Assembly (NCBI GenBank): GCA_037157565.1
Contig: JAZHRO010000013.1
Span: forward strand, 30,508,501 to 30,572,500
Source: Thalassia testudinum
Lineage: Eukaryota > Streptophyta > Magnoliopsida > Alismatales > Hydrocharitaceae
DNA length: 64,000 bases
Reading direction: 5' to 3'
Below the pieces are notes generated by a model. It was not told the DNA's origin, did not search any database, and saw only the letters and a list, made by a program, of their open reading frames with translations. Below are positions 1 to 12,330 of this stretch, in pieces. Position numbers and translations under genes: made by a program. Every line of letters begins with the position of its first letter. Positions within the stretch are counted from its first letter, which is position 1.

Positions 1-1720
1 TTCAGACCGATTACGTTGTCAAATGTCGTGTACCTTATTGTTGCTAAGGTCTTGGCCAATAGACTCAAGAACCTTCTTGGAGACCTGGTTTCCCCTGTAC
101 AGACAGCCTTCATTCCAAGGAGAGGAATCCTGAATGATTTTGTAGTTGCTTTGGAGGCGTTGGCCACTTGGAGGAGGGAGAAGAAGCATGCTTTTCTCTG
201 GAAGGTTGACTTCAGCAAGGCGTACGACTCAATGCAGTTAGATTTTCTTTAGGCTTGTTGAGGAGTGATTTTCCCACGGCTTGGATTGATTGGATGATGA
301 GGTGTGTAACGACGATATCTTTTCCAGTCCTGATCAATGAAAACCCGGCAGGAGGATGGATGCAGCCTAGGAGGGGGTACAGATAGGGTTGCCCTCTTGC
401 TCCTATGCTATTTGTGCTTGCAGAGGATGCTTTGGCACGGGCAGCGCATATGGCCTATGCTAGGGGTTTGATCAAAGGCTTTATGATTGGTGAGGACAAG
501 GAGACAGTGGTCTTGCAGTATGCTGATGATACACTATTTTTAGTCAAGAGCACAAATCCAGAGGCAAGAAGGATGAGAATCCTTCCGGAGCTTTTTGGCA
601 AGGCATCGAGGTTGCAGATTAATTATCAGAAATCAACTTTTGTCCCGTTTAATTTATCGGTCGTAGAGATGGAGAGGGTGTGCGGTGCTCTAGGGACAGA
701 GTTGGGCTCTTTGCCGTTAGTGTATCTAGGCGTTTCTTTATCAGATAGATGCCTCAAGTTATAGGTTTGAATTTCTCTGCTGGAGAGGATGGAGGGAAAA
801 TTAGCGGAGTGGTCTTCTAGACTCCTGTCTAAAGGTGAAAGGTTGACCCTGGTGAAGGTGGTTCTGGCATCTATGCCATCGTACTTCCTCTCAATCTTTA
901 GATTACTGCGCCAGATTGAGAAGATCTCGAGGTTGATGAGGGGTTTCTTCTGGGCTAATGTAGGGTCGACAGGAAGGGGGCAAGGTTGGTAACCTGGGAG
1001 GAGGTGTGGTGTAGACCAGTTTAGGAAAGGGGTCTGGGGGTTAAGGATGTGGACAAAGTGAACATCAGCCTCCTCACAAAGTAGATTGCCAGATTTGTGG
1101 GACAGGAGCAAGGGCTTTTTGGTGATGTTATGTGGCGATGCTATAGTCCTTTCCTATCGTGAGGGCCGCTGGTTTCCCCTCTTCCTGAAGCCTCCCACTT
1201 TCTCAAAGGCTTGGTGGCGGTAGCATTGAAGGTGCGCACTTTTTGGTGATGTTATGTGGCGATGCTACGGTCCTTTCCTATCGTGTGGGCCGCTGGTTTC
1301 CCCTCTTCCCGAAGCCTCCCACTTTCTCAAAGGCTTGGCGGCGGTAGCAGTGAAGGTGCGCAACTTCTTCTCCCCTACACTGGGGGAGGGGGATGCTTTT
1401 CCCTTCTAGCTAAACGATTAGCAGGGGGCTGGCTCTACCCTCGGTGACAGGTTCCCCCACCTTTTTAGGAGTGTTGTGGACCCGTCGGCCATGGTGGGAA
1501 GTTGTTAGGATAGAGCTTAGTATCCAACTTTTCAGGGGGGGGCCTCTCCTACCAGAGATGTGATGAGTTTCAGCAGTTGTTGCAGGAGCTGGTAGGTTAG
1601 ACACCAGAGAAAGGTTTTGATTTTTTTCCTAGGAGGAAGGAAATTTCTCAGTGGCAAAGGTTTTTCGTAGATTGAGGAGTGCCACGGTCAACTCGGACAT
1701 CGACTTCTTGCAGGATTGCA
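1..1720 (+). pseudogene. decayed LINE ORF2 (reverse transcriptase), 5' end outside window
   Basis: Non-LTR retrotransposon reverse transcriptase, the enzyme that copies LINE RNA at the target site. The frame is open from base 1 and reads the usual plant LINE block FRPITLSNVVYLIVAKVLANR, with a catalytic-type AFLWKVDFSKAYDSM near 200-240. After a stop at about 250, the fingers/palm part continues at 405-764 with GCPLAPMLF and the YADDTLFLV catalytic box. At about 388 a stop stands where the family has the residue before GCPLAP. A further stretch (789-992) reads WSSRLLSKGERLTLVKVVL, the usual thumb/linker region. Several stops and frame changes show that it is dead. Beyond 1117 it is distorted by a 124-bp duplication, and the 3' end is not sharp. 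No poly-A tail was recognised. Confidence 0.85.
1117..1364. repeat. 124-bp direct tandem duplication in LINE remnant
   Basis: Two head-to-tail copies with a 124-bp period (about 1117-1240 and 1241-1364). Both start at TTTTTGGTGATGTTATGTGG and end near GAAGGTGCGCA, and they differ by only a few bases. The duplication lies inside the degraded LINE frame and so arose after the element had lost coding constraint. Confidence 0.85.
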
Positions 1721-2049
1721 AACTGCTCTAGATGGCGGAGAATGGGGATCAACTAGATCACACATCAAGATGTGGTTAGCTTATGATCTTCGTTCTGCAA
1801 AGGAAATGCCTGTAACGATGGGATCACCTTTAGATCCAAGAAGGATAGTGCTAATGTTTTGGCAGTCCTGTGAGGTGTTTGGCTATGGAGAAATGTGGTG
1901 CTTTTTAGGGGAGAAAGATCCTATATTAAGAACTTTGTTTCTTCCATTTCTTCCCAAGTGGTGTTCTGAAAATCTATTTTGTAATCTCCGATGTAAATCG
2001 ATTTTTTAGAATGGAATGATTTTGGGTGATTATCATTCGGATAACCACC

Positions 2050-4273
2050 CTTTGGCTTTTCAAAAAAAGATTTAATTATCCAAAGTTTGGCCTTTCTTTC
2101 AATAGCATCATTAAACTTGACTCTAAAGGACCAAACTACCATTTCCAAACCCAGTTGGTCATCTCCATTGCCAACCTATATGCACTACCAACCTGTCTCC
2201 TTCCACACAGTTGGGCTGGTAGACAGAGCACAACGGTGGCCCTTGGTTTTACATCCTTCAAGATCCCTAGCACAAGGGAAAAAAGGAAATCTAAGGGGAA
2301 AAAGGGCAATCTAAGAAATACTCTGGTTTTTATAATTTATTGGAAGTGTAGGAATCTTTTGCTATTAATGTTTGATTGATAAATTATTACTATTTGATTC
2401 CAATGGTTGGGTTTCACAGCTCTAAGCACAGGAACTCCCTCGACTATCGTGTTGTAATGTAATTTCCTTGAATATAAACACCTCTACTCTCATGGTCCCT
2501 GTTTGATTTTTGCTCCATTTGGGATTTTGCACTAACCCTGGAACTTAGGAAGAAATGATTTCATAGTCCCCAATTCCATTTGACTAGGGCATCTGAGCAG
2601 CAGCACAACTCCAACATAACAAACTTGCCAGATGACATTACTTCTAGATTCTACGTCTGCATTTGGATGAGGCATAGAGTTCGTCCCTGGATAAAATTTA
2701 GTATGGGATAAATTGTAGCAACGTTGGTATAACTTGTGGGATGGTAGGAGTGGATGTAATAATTGAGTTGATATATTATAAATTGTAAGTTGACAAGACT
2801 TAAATATAGGTGAAAGAGTTGTAGTTTATTTGCTTTATAGTGGATATTGGATTTTTTTTTATTATTATTTTGTTGGAAAGTGGAGTAAGTGGAAGTTAGA
2901 TGTGATAGGCGATGTAATATGTTGTGTATAGAGATATAAGGTAACATTTTATCCTAACCCATGGAGCCATTCATCCTATCCGTGCCACATCACCTAATCG
3001 GCATTTTGATTCCACATCCAAACACAGCCTAGGACATCCTATGCAAGCACAGTCCTTCCAACCCAAGATCTTTCACATTTCGTTCTTGGCCAAAGGTGAG
3101 GCAGTGATAGTGTAATACCCCGCAATGACAAAGAAGGAAGGCAAGCGATATTGTGCTTCCACCTAAGGGTAGAGGTTGTGCAAAAGGATGAAGGCAAATA
3201 ATCTAATTGAGGATTCGATGCTTAATACAATATAAGTCATCAAAAGACCTGTAGCCCATACTGCCCTGAATATGAAGGCTCATGCTGTTTTTGCTTGAAA
3301 AAAAAACCAAAGCCAAATCAATCTTCATGAACTGTTAATATAAGAGCTAAGTCTGACTTCAACAACCTGAGTGAAGACCTGGGTCCATACCAAAGTCCAA
3401 TTGAGAAAAGATTTTTTCCTTTGAAAAGGAACAAGGATGATTATATAGGGTCTAATTGAGAATACCGTCCCTAAAAGCTTGTCACATTTGGCCCTAGATT
3501 GATCAAAAGAAGCACTGCAAAATGAAAGAATAAGATAAAAGATAGAATAAACCCCTTTCAAAAAAAAATGCAAGAATAAGACCATACGCTAGTCCTTATC
3601 TGCCTGAAAGAATCCTCTATTGTCTAGGCATGGATACAAACTCTAAAAATTTAAAAACTCGTTACATGCAAGAGAAGTTGGATTAAGTAGATGCCATGCC
3701 ACGGCTAATATTCCTTAAGCATAATATTCCTCATTTGGAATCAAGAGTGGAGACCAACAACCAAAGGCACATAATGGCGACAGGATCTACGTAGCTGATC
3801 TAACTAGATAGCTAAGGGTCTGGTTCTAATTTGTGGTTTTCCATTTTTTTTCTGACATGAGATGCAGCCAGAAAGTGGAAACATCTTGAGGAATATAACA
3901 CAACTAGAAGTCATACTGACAGGTCATTTTACATATCAAAGCATACCCAGGTGAAGTCCAAATATGTGGTGTAGATTTACTGCTAATATAGATAATTTAA
4001 GGCCATCATGTAATAACCTATCCACTTACCCAGCAGTCATCTGCATTTCATACAGACAAACAAATATGGTTGGAGCACCAAATTTCACCTTGCTTACAAA
4101 TATATAAGGTTTCCTATGGTCAAGTTAGCTAGGCTTAAATCGTTTTGCTTGTTTTTGCTTTTTCCAAGCCTCAAGAGTTCTACATGAAATTTATAAATCC
4201 TCATCGCCTCCAAAATCCAAATTCAATGGCAAATGCTCAAATGGTAGGTAGCATCAAGTTGAAGCAGACATAC
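2050..4273. other. non-coding; possible intron of the 4.3-6.5 kb gene
   Basis: No convincing exon on either strand. The block includes an AT-rich MITE-like segment (2653-3029). I searched the minus strand for the missing C-terminal exons of the neighbouring hydrolase and found none. It is therefore either a long intron whose remaining exons lie before base 1, or DNA that replaced the end of that gene. Confidence 0.5.
2653..3029. mobile_element. possible MITE with GTTTGGATG-type inverted ends
   Basis: The left end reads CTGCATTTGGATG and the right end, reverse-complemented, reads CTGTGTTTGGATG. They enclose about 370 bp of AT-rich sequence without a reading frame. Such inverted ends of the G(T)TTGGATG type are common in plant Tourist-like and other MITEs. 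A target duplication is not clear (only TA on both sides), so the class is left open. Confidence 0.35.
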
Positions 4274-6527
4274 CTTAAGTACTTTGCAAATCAGAATTTC
4301 CATAAGCTTTCGTAGCTGGACATAGTCACCTAGTTGCCCATCTCTTAGAATGTCTGAAGCAATTGGGCTTCCACCATATGGGCTTTGTGCCAATGCCAAT
4401 CCAGCAACCTTATCTTTCAGATCTGACCAATATAATGATAATGCAGCAGCCGCATCCACTCCTCCCTTGCTATGTCCAAGAAGCAATACTCGTTTATTTG
4501 CACCCCAATAAATTTCTTCAATGTACTCTTTGATCTCCTTGGCATTTCTCTCAACTGAAGCCTGAGATTATTTTGCATTAAGAAGCTCATAATAATAGTT
4601 GACATAAATAAGAAAAGAAGGGAGAACGCACAGAAAAACAATTACCTCGCTGTGAATTTTAGCAATATGGCATGCTAGACCCATCTTTGAGAAAAATGCT
4701 TTCGTACTGACAAAGTACATAGGGCCATGGTTGCTGAAAAGACCTGTGAATAAATGATGGGAAAGGTTCTTGTTTTACATATAATATGGTACATCAATCA
4801 GGAATCCATATTACACAACTATTAGAAAGAAAAATTACCTGGAAGAAACAAATATACCAATGTATTTGGCAACTTATGTTCATTATTCCTGACAAATGGA
4901 ATATGTTCAGTTGTACCTTCAAAAAGTTAGCAATAACTTTATGCATTGGAAGCTCAACGGGCTTGCAATGGAATACCTGATCTTATTTAGAATTTCATTG
5001 TATCTCCTGGTTCCATCTTCGGTGGGTGGCATGCCTGGTGCACGCTGTAACCATCCTATATCATCTGCTGATCCACGCACAGTTTTCCTTGCTCTCTCAA
5101 TAAGACTGGAAGCATACATAACAGAAATCATATTTTGCACCACCACTGCAGTAAGATTTCCATTTCTGTAGTATGTCATGCAATACTACACATTGAAACT
5201 TGCATAAACAACAGTTGAATAATAACATTGTCCAGATAGCTAAAATCTACCAAACAGATTTATCCCTGCATTTCAAACAGTAAGGTAAAAATGTAGCCAA
5301 TGAGGGAACAAGGGATTTCATCATGAGTCATGACCTCTCCCGAGAACTTCAAGGCTACATATTTGTTGCATCCCTGCTCTCCTTAAAAACCAATTGCTCT
5401 AAGATCAAGAGCTTTATCGGTAACCTAGTGCAGAAAAGCACACCATATGTACCAAAGACAATATGTTATACATTAGAAGAAAATATAAAAAAGCAAATTC
5501 CACAACCTGTCCATTATACAACCAGTTGTATTAAAATAAAGAGAATCGAATGCTTAGTACTTCATCTTCTGAGAAAGCTCTATATGATATCAATTTTCTA
5601 TTGAAAATAAGAACTTCTGACTTCTTCCAGAGTAAGGAAAATAGTCTATTTCTTATTCAATTCCAGAAATTTCACCACACAAATTGGTGATGTCTCTACA
5701 AAATCATTTGCAATACCTCATCCACATCCACTTTTAGATGTGTCTATGGGCAACAATATTCAAAAGAACAAATAACAGGAACGAGCATACTGCCTACTCC
5801 ATTCATATCAAGTTGGCATACATTCATTTCAAAGAAAAAGTTGGCATACTTTTCAGCAAATATCAATTTACTCTTTTTCATGTAAATATATGAACAACTT
5901 GTAATAACCCCAACAAAAATGAAATCCACCATTCCAGATTCTTGTCTTTCCCATCATGATAAAAATCTATTTGCTGCATATAACTAAGCAATTTAATAAC
6001 TTGTTTTGTTCAAACCTTTGGAAAATGGAGGTTCCATTCCTTGTCACTGTTGATGTCAGCCCAGCTAATCCTTGACTGCTAAGGCTAGAAGTTGATATAC
6101 TGGGGTTATCAGAAGATGGCTCAAACAATGAAGACCACCTCCTAACTGATGATCTTTGATCTGGAGGACTTGAGACTCTGTCACTACTATAAGGTAGTGT
6201 CTTTAATTCCTGACCCTCCAAGCTAGCTTCCTCTACATTACGGGAAAAAAGTACTTGTATGAATTTTCCGACTCAAATAACCATTACGTTAAGGATAGAG
6301 GGCAAAGCACAGCCATGCTGCACAAGTTAGAAATAAGAGACAAATCATGAATAAAGGTTCATTCAACTATCCTCTGCTTTGTTGTCAAACCCACCAGAAG
6401 AGCCTGTGAAGCATTGAGTAAAATATGAAGTTGTCTCTGTGATATAGGAGGCAGCCTCATTGAGTGCAGGAATGGATGCAAACAGTTGAGATGCACTCCT
6501 CTCATTTGCAGAACCATGATCATGAAC
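4274..6527 (-). CDS. alpha/beta hydrolase (lipase-like), six exons, both ends missing
   Basis: Six exons join in phase with AG/GT borders: 6527-6368, 6232-6016, 5165-4977, 4888-4839, 4743-4646, 4561-4274 (1002 bp, 334 codons, no stops). The N-terminal part is Ser/Thr-rich (FASIPALNEAASYITETTSY). The core reads NTLVYLFLPGLFSNHGPMYF, then KRVLLLGHSKGGVDAAAALS, where GHSKG is the GXSXG nucleophile elbow with the presumed catalytic Ser, then LAQSPYGGSPIASD. This matches an uncharacterised plant alpha/beta-hydrolase family known to me by this pattern. The acid and His of the triad would lie in C-terminal exons that are not seen below 4274, although a good donor (CTTAAG|GTATGT) ends the last exon. 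The 6368 donor (GATA|GTTGAA) is weak but keeps phase. The first exon was not found; exon 6527 starts in phase 0. It is either a gene with a long 3' intron or a truncated copy. Confidence 0.8.
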
Positions 6528-7540
6528 CTAAAACAGCAAAAGCAAGCATAAAGCATGAATATAACTAGAAAGGCATTTTTTGCAAACATGAATGTGATCA
6601 TCATAAAGTATGTAGGTAAACCTCCACAAAGATAGAAAACGATATCTTTTAATGATAGTAAGGATGGCAATCCAAGGTGACGAATCATCTAAGAAATCTT
6701 GAATATAGACGGCCAAGGCCCATAATCAACTTTATGGATGGACAATGCTTCACTCATTCTTAGCGTTCATTTGGTAAGTTCCCATAAAAAAGGCCTGTTT
6801 GGTCAGAAATCCAACAAAAGGTTCTGTAGAGTGAGATGACAATATTTGAATTGTATAAAGGAAGATGTTGTCATTCCTCGATTCACTGGGAAGATCCTAG
6901 GGTCTTTAAGTCTGGAAAACCCAAACTCACAAACTCTACCTAGACTTCAATGCAAATAATAAAAGAAGAAAAAGTTCTTTTGATTTTGCTTTAAAACACA
7001 CTACCATGCACCAACACATGCGTGCGTGGGTGCATGCACGCATGCACTCAAACCCACACACACACACAAACCCACCCATACTTGCACGCACGATTGCATA
7101 TAGTATAATCTTAGATATTTTCTCTAGGTTATCAAATAAGACTTCCCAAACTACTATCCGCAATTTATCTCTATTTGTAACAATGTGGCCCTATATTTCT
7201 TTATAACCTTAGATATTTTGAATGTGATGATCTAGTGGTCATTATCCGATGATTGGACCAAGTTGCCATCATGGCTAAACTCAACTTCATCCTAGCTTAA
7301 CCCCAAAAAACAATGGGATAACAGCCATTAAAAGATGACTTAGGCCAATCCCAATCATTCTCAATAAATCCAAACCTAATGCCTAGGATTAGGGCCAGAA
7401 ATAGCATTGAACTAAATGGACCGATGGAATCCAAATATAAGTAGTGTTAGAATAGTTGCCCCAACTTCCTTAAACCATATCTTGATCCCATATTTTTTGT
7501 TTGGGGGAATATCTTTATCCAATATTAATATATCTCTTAA
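6528..7540. other. non-coding upstream region of hydrolase gene
   Basis: No exon fits in phase to the exon that starts at 6527. A minus-strand ATG at about 6744 opens only a short frame. A simple-sequence stretch of CA and TGCA units (about 7003-7095) is present. Promoter elements could not be assigned with confidence. Confidence 0.5.
7003..7095. repeat. CA / TGCA microsatellite
   Basis: Alternating purine-pyrimidine tract with CACACACACA and GCATGCACGCATGC units. It is of the kind that slips during replication and can take up Z-DNA. Confidence 0.8.
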
Positions 7541-8049
7541 AGGGTGTGACACCTAGGAGGTAAACATCCACACTATCTTCAAGAGGAGGACATTACCTCC
7601 TTGACTCCCCTATTTACTAAGGAGGAGGTGCTTCCTGATGTGAGATCGCTCAAGAAGGAAGTATCACTTGGTCCTATGGTTTCCCAGTCTTGTTTCTTAA
7701 GGAGTTCTGGTCTCTGGTTAAGGAGGAAGTAATGGCCATTTTTTACTCTCTCAAAACAGGAGAGGATTGTTGATACCCTTGGTTTTGATGATAACAAAAT
7801 CAATATATATGTGGATTGTATAGCTAATGTTTCAAGAACTTGGAAGTTCGTATAAGCAAAAGCAAGGTTAAAGCTTTGCAAGAAGATTGAAATGATAAAA
7901 TGAAGAAAGGAGACTTGACAAAATGATGAAGACCTCAAGTGTTCTTTGATGATTTGTCTTTTTGTGAGTTTTAAGGGGGAACCTCTTAATACAAAATTTA
8001 GTCTTAATATGCTTTGAAAACATCATTTTTTACTCATTGGGTAACAATA

Positions 8050-8370
8050 GAGTAAATCAATGATCGACCAAATACTCTCCTGATTGACCAATTTGCGTGT
8101 GCGTAAGCAACTCTCATTTCTCAAGCAAATTGATTGACCAAAACAATAGATTTATCAATCAAAATGCCGATTGATCAACCAAAATGCAAAGATCTTCAAA
8201 TAACGTAAAAGCAATATTTTCTAATCGACCAAAACACATTTTGACCAACCGAAAACCTATATTGATCAACCACTAAGCATAGGAAGCAAACTTGCAACCT
8301 TTTCACATATTAATCCATCAGTCATAATATTGATCGATCAATGAAGAGTTCTTTTGATCGACCGAATATG
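8050..8370. repeat. dispersed array of TTGATCGACCAA-like motifs in LTR U3
   Basis: About ten imperfect copies of a 10-12-mer around GATCGACCAA / GATTGACCAA / GATCAACCAA on both strands lie just upstream of the TATA box. The core TTGATCGATCAA is self-complementary. Short palindromic motif arrays upstream of the TATA box are usual for enhancer-like repeats in LTRs. Confidence 0.7.
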
Positions 8371-8425
8371 TTCGACATTAACCCGCTAATTTTATTACTA
8401 TCCTAAAATGGACTCTAGGGAATCT

Positions 8426-8434
8426 CTATAAATA
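8426..8434 (+). promoter_or_regulatory. TATA box of solo LTR
   Basis: CTATAAATA about 655 bp into the LTR. It would mark the U3/R border, with start expected about 30 bp downstream. Confidence 0.6.
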
Positions 8435-9081
8435 AACTTGACTCCATTTAGTCAAAAACAACAAGAAGAAAAATAAGAAAATCCTTCTCTCTTGCACTCA
8501 AATAGATTCAAGCTCTACAAATATGAGAGAAACCTCTCCTCGTGCTTACTTTCATGCTACATTTTCTTCATGCACAAACGTGGTCAACCTTTGTAGCAAG
8601 CTTTTAAACCTCAATTTGATTTTTATATTAATATTTTGAGGTTCCATAGACTTGTAATTTTTCTATTTGTATTTCCTAGTATTTTGGAGTGAGATCAATT
8701 GCTAGTCGTCTCGATATTGTGTTGGGCTAAGGTAACCCGCACTTCACCTTGGTGGTTTTATAAGGGTTGAGACAACCCGTTAATTGTCTTGATTACTAGA
8801 TTTGATTGGCGTGGACTAATTGGGGAAAAACCTAAACTAGGAGGCTTATGTAGTGATTTTTACCTGAAAGGATTTTTCACTATAAATCTTTGTGTATATT
8901 GTGGGATTGATTTTATTGTGCCATATTTTTTTATTACAGTTGATATCACGCTTGATCTTGTGTTTATGGCCAAGTAAGATCCATGCAGAGTGCCAAAACC
9001 ATTCCCAACAATTGTGTAGACTTCCAAATCTAAAAGTAATTTCAAGGGTGTGTTCAGGATCAATAGATTCTTCCTATTTCT

Positions 9082-9123
9082 ATTGCCAAAGGGAGAAGGT
9101 GTATTGCCAAAGGGAGAAGGTGT
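9082..9123. repeat. 21-bp perfect tandem duplication in LINE
   Basis: ATTGCCAAAGGGAGAAGGTGT occurs twice head to tail. It repeats seven codons (LPKGEGV) of the reverse transcriptase region in frame. Confidence 0.9.
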
Positions 9124-10748
9124 AGAGATTATTAACAATTACAGACTGATAGCCCATTTCAATCCTATCTACCTAGTTGTGTCCAAGACCCTTGCTCGAC
9201 ATTTGTTTACTATCCTAGACTAGTGCAGTCTACATTCATCAAAGATAGATCGATCATAAAGAACTACATTGTTTCCTTCTAAGGTCCTTTCAACCTAGAA
9301 GAGGGATGACACGGAAAGGTGAACTTCTCCATATGACACAAAAAGGTGAACTTCACAAAGGCGTATAACTTCGCTGAAGGTTAGGGGATTCCCTCTATGG
9401 ATTCGTTGGATGAAGACATGCATTACACCTACCTCTTGCTCAGTTTTAACCAAAGGCAGATCGAAAGGGAGATGGATTTAGCCAAGAAGGGGTTTCGACA
9501 AGGATGCCCTTTGGCTCCTATGTTGTTTGTTATTGTAAAAGACTTCCATGCAGATGCTTCTTATGCCATGTTTCAAAATATAGACATAAGGGATTCCAAC
9601 ACTAGTCAAGCGAGAGGGGGCATTGTGATCCCTACTTTGCAATATGTGGATGGCATGATTATTTTTGTGAAGGAGCCTATCAATGAGGCCCACACAATCA
9701 ACCTACTCTTAAAGATCTTTAGGGAAGCTTCTGGCTTCATCAACTTCCAGAAATCTAGTTTCCCGCCCAAAGAGAGGGTCGCACATGTCTGAGAGATTTT
9801 GGGGGTTCAACCACCACAAACTCCATTTACATACTTGGGATTTCCACTTTCCATGAGTCATATTGCGGCCAAAGATTGGACCCCATGTCATTGAGAGGGC
9901 GAAGAAGTGCCTACAAGGTTGGGCCTCACATCTCCTTTCCAAGGGATGCCATCTCTTTCTTCTCTTATCTGTGCTTTTGACTTTGCCTCTCTATTTCCTT
10001 CCAATCATGAAGATTCCTACAACAACGATAAAGTGTATCGATTCCATCAAGCGTTGATTCTTATGGGCCAGTGGCACAAGTGATAGATCCTTACAATTAA
10101 CCTCTTAAGATGAGGTTTGTAGGCTAAAAGAGGATGGTGAATTGGGAATTATGAACTTGTGCATAATGAATAATGCCTTACTAAGCAATTGCTTCATCTG
10201 ATGGGGCTGGATCTTCCTTTTCAAAACAAATCCTAAACCACTCTTATAAAGACAATGGATTGGGACTAGAGCTACTAATCGAACTGAACAGTTCAAATTC
10301 GACTCGAATTTTTTATGAAATATTCAATAAAAGTTCGTTTGAAAAAAAAAAAAATGAACAAAACATGATCATTAAAATTATGTTCGTCAACTTAACAAAC
10401 CGAATATGAACATAGTGTATGTTCGTTTGATAAAAGTTCAAGTTCGAAAACACATACAAATAAAAATATATGTAGATATAATTGTACATTTATATAGATA
10501 TTACAATCCCATTTGATTTTTTAAAAAAAAAAAAAACCTCTCTCACTCCCCTTCCACTCCTGATCTCAAAAGTTTAAAAAACAAAACAAAAAACAAAAAA
10601 AGGAAATCTTCCCCCCGATTCCCAAATCCCCATTTCACCCCCTGCCCCCACCCGCTCAAGCGGCCTCAATCTCAGATTTCAGAATCTCAACCCCTCCCCT
10701 CCCCCGACCCGAGTCCCGCCACTCACTCTACAGACTAGAACCCTAAGC

Positions 10749-10854
10749 GATGCAGCGGCGCTCATCCGGCCATCCTCGACTCGAGGCACTCCCCGTCGCC
10801 GCAGGCTCCCCGTCTCCGTCAACGACTCCATCGTCGTTGACATCATCATCGAGG
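10749..10854 (+). pseudogene. captured exon-like GC-rich segment in hAT element
   Basis: A GC-rich block with the look of a plant 5' UTR (ACCCTAAGCG) is followed by an ATG and about 35 codons that end at a good donor, ATCGAG|GTGAGC. Composition differs sharply from the AT-rich transposon ends. The source gene was not recognised. It may be the first exon of the gene that gave the IQM piece downstream, but the sequence cannot show that. Confidence 0.4.
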
Positions 10855-11883
10855 TGAGCTCCTCAGCCTCCTTCCTTCGATCCTCCCGCGAGTCCCCTTC
10901 CCCATATGGCTTGCTACCACCCTCCTCCCCTGCTCTCCACTTCTCCAATTCCCCATATGGCTTGCTACCATCGACCCTCCTCCATTGCCCTCCAATTCCC
11001 TTGCCTACTACTAGCAGCAAGAGGTTGGCGACAAGGAGATCGTCCTTGCCTTGGATGTTGCGACCACCGCCTCGACGGAGGTGGTTGTGGATGAGGGAGC
11101 CCTAGGAGGGGTCCATGGTGGCGGTGTACTCCTCAAGGAGGGACGCGTAGAGGTATGAGGGGTCCATGGTGGCTAGTACTACCTTACTTCAGTGGCGCTA
11201 CATATGTTTATGAGCACTTTGTTGAAAAACATGTAAATAGAGATGATTGAGTTGGGTATGTCCCCATTGTTTTTGTCTCTACAAAAAGTTTGGATCTCAT
11301 CCTGTTGAAAAATAGAAATAGCTATTAAAATGCATTTTCTGCTTGTATTTACTATATTGTCCTTAGGCTGAGACTTCATGTTGCATATATATCCTAAAAA
11401 AAAAAAAAGATGTGAATATACCGAGTACGAACCCTGTCAATGAATTACATGTCTATAATATCTAGAGAATATTTTATCCAATCAGAGTGCAGCTGGCAAT
11501 GGCAGTACACTCCACATGTATGGCAAGTTATCATGTTACACATATATAACAGGGTTGATGCACGTTCAGAGCTCAATTCAGGGGAATGGCTAGCATCATG
11601 TTTGCCCTTTCCTAGCATTAATGAAAAGGACCTTTTTTTTCCAGTTACTATGTAGATTAAATACATTTTCATGCATAATTAAATGAATATCATCAGCAAT
11701 GTTAAGCTCTCAATTCTGTCAGGCATTTGGTTCTTGTCTGTGAAATGTGCATAGTAAGGTTGCTTAACCTCAAGTTGTGATATAGTAACCATCCAGATTG
11801 TTGCAAGTCACAAAAGCTTGTTTTGCAAAATCATCACTTTCATTCCCCAAAGCATTGAATCATTTTAATCTTGCATGTTTTTT

Positions 11884-12041
11884 TGCACGCTACTTGGGAG
11901 TTGTTGGCATACGAAGTCATAGTGGAAGATGGGAAGCTCATCTACAAGCAGAACAGGCAACTTCTCGATTCTTCAAGTGGCTCCCCAGGTTTGAAGTGGA
12001 TTTTTGTTCTGAGTACTTCAAAGAACTTATATGTGGGACAG
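11884..12041 (+). pseudogene. captured exon of an IQM-type calmodulin-binding protein gene
   Basis: The frame reads [20 protein letters not shown], then [17 protein letters not shown], and ends at a donor CAG|GTTTGT. This is the core of the plant IQM (IQ-motif calmodulin-binding) family, where VEDGK.IYK and KWIFV.STSK.LYVG are characteristic. The following family segment (FHHSSFLAGGAT-like) is absent. The exon is uninterrupted but isolated inside a hAT element, so this is a captured fragment and not a gene. Confidence 0.7.
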
Positions 12042-12069
12042 GTTTGTAACTTCTTTTAAAATATTTTGA

Positions 12070-12330
12070 CAGAGGATCAATTCGACAAAGAGAACAAAGT
12101 CACTGCAGTTGGGAAGGCAGTGGTCTAGCGGGGTCGAACCTCGAATAGGTTGCGTAAGGGACTACCCTTCACAACTACAATTCCAGGCCTTGGAGCAGGT
12201 GAACTTGTCCCCAAGAACCACTGAACACCTGTTATCGACGTGTTCCACCCCAAGAACCTCAACAAGCTCAACCCCAAGGGCCTTAGGGACATCCTTGCGG
12301 AAACATCACAACCTTGACAGTACATACTGT
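12070..12330 (+). pseudogene. unidentified captured gene piece in hAT element
   Basis: A frame-disrupted segment with protein-like runs ([17 protein letters not shown], then [18 protein letters not shown]) lies 30 bp beyond the IQM exon. Two stops interrupt it. Base composition is richer in GC than the transposon ends. I do not recognise the source. Confidence 0.35.

Larger units (their letters stand above)
7771..9010 (+). mobile_element. solo LTR (Ty1/copia-like), 1240 bp, TSD ATTGT
   Basis: Starts TGATACCCTTGGTTTTGATG and ends CCCAACA, with the canonical TG...CA ends. ATTGT is present immediately before (7766-7770) and after (9011-9015), a perfect 5-bp target duplication. The LINE frame resumes after it. 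A TATA box lies at 8426-8434. No primer site or polypurine tract flanks it, so it is a solo LTR left by recombination between two LTRs. The start sequence resembles LTRs of large Ty1/copia (SIRE-type) elements; that assignment is inference. Confidence 0.85.

Noticed and set aside
6545..6744. Candidate first exon of the hydrolase (ATG at about 6744, or the frame reading FLDDSSPWIAIL)
   Set aside because: Neither joins the phase-0 exon at 6527: one ends in a stop, the other leaves the wrong phase at its donor.
7579..7938. Minus-strand 119-codon frame
   Set aside because: Crosses the LINE/solo-LTR junction and is antisense to the LINE frame.
10854..11105. Frames in the GC-rich part of the hAT element
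   Set aside because: They start in what looks like intron sequence after a donor and have repeated CATATGGCTTGCTACCA units. Not a gene.
12121..12141. tRNA-like A box (TGGTCTAGCGG) next to a B-box-like GGGTCGAACCT
   Set aside because: The two boxes are adjacent instead of 30-40 bp apart, and no cloverleaf can form. Not a tRNA gene or SINE head.
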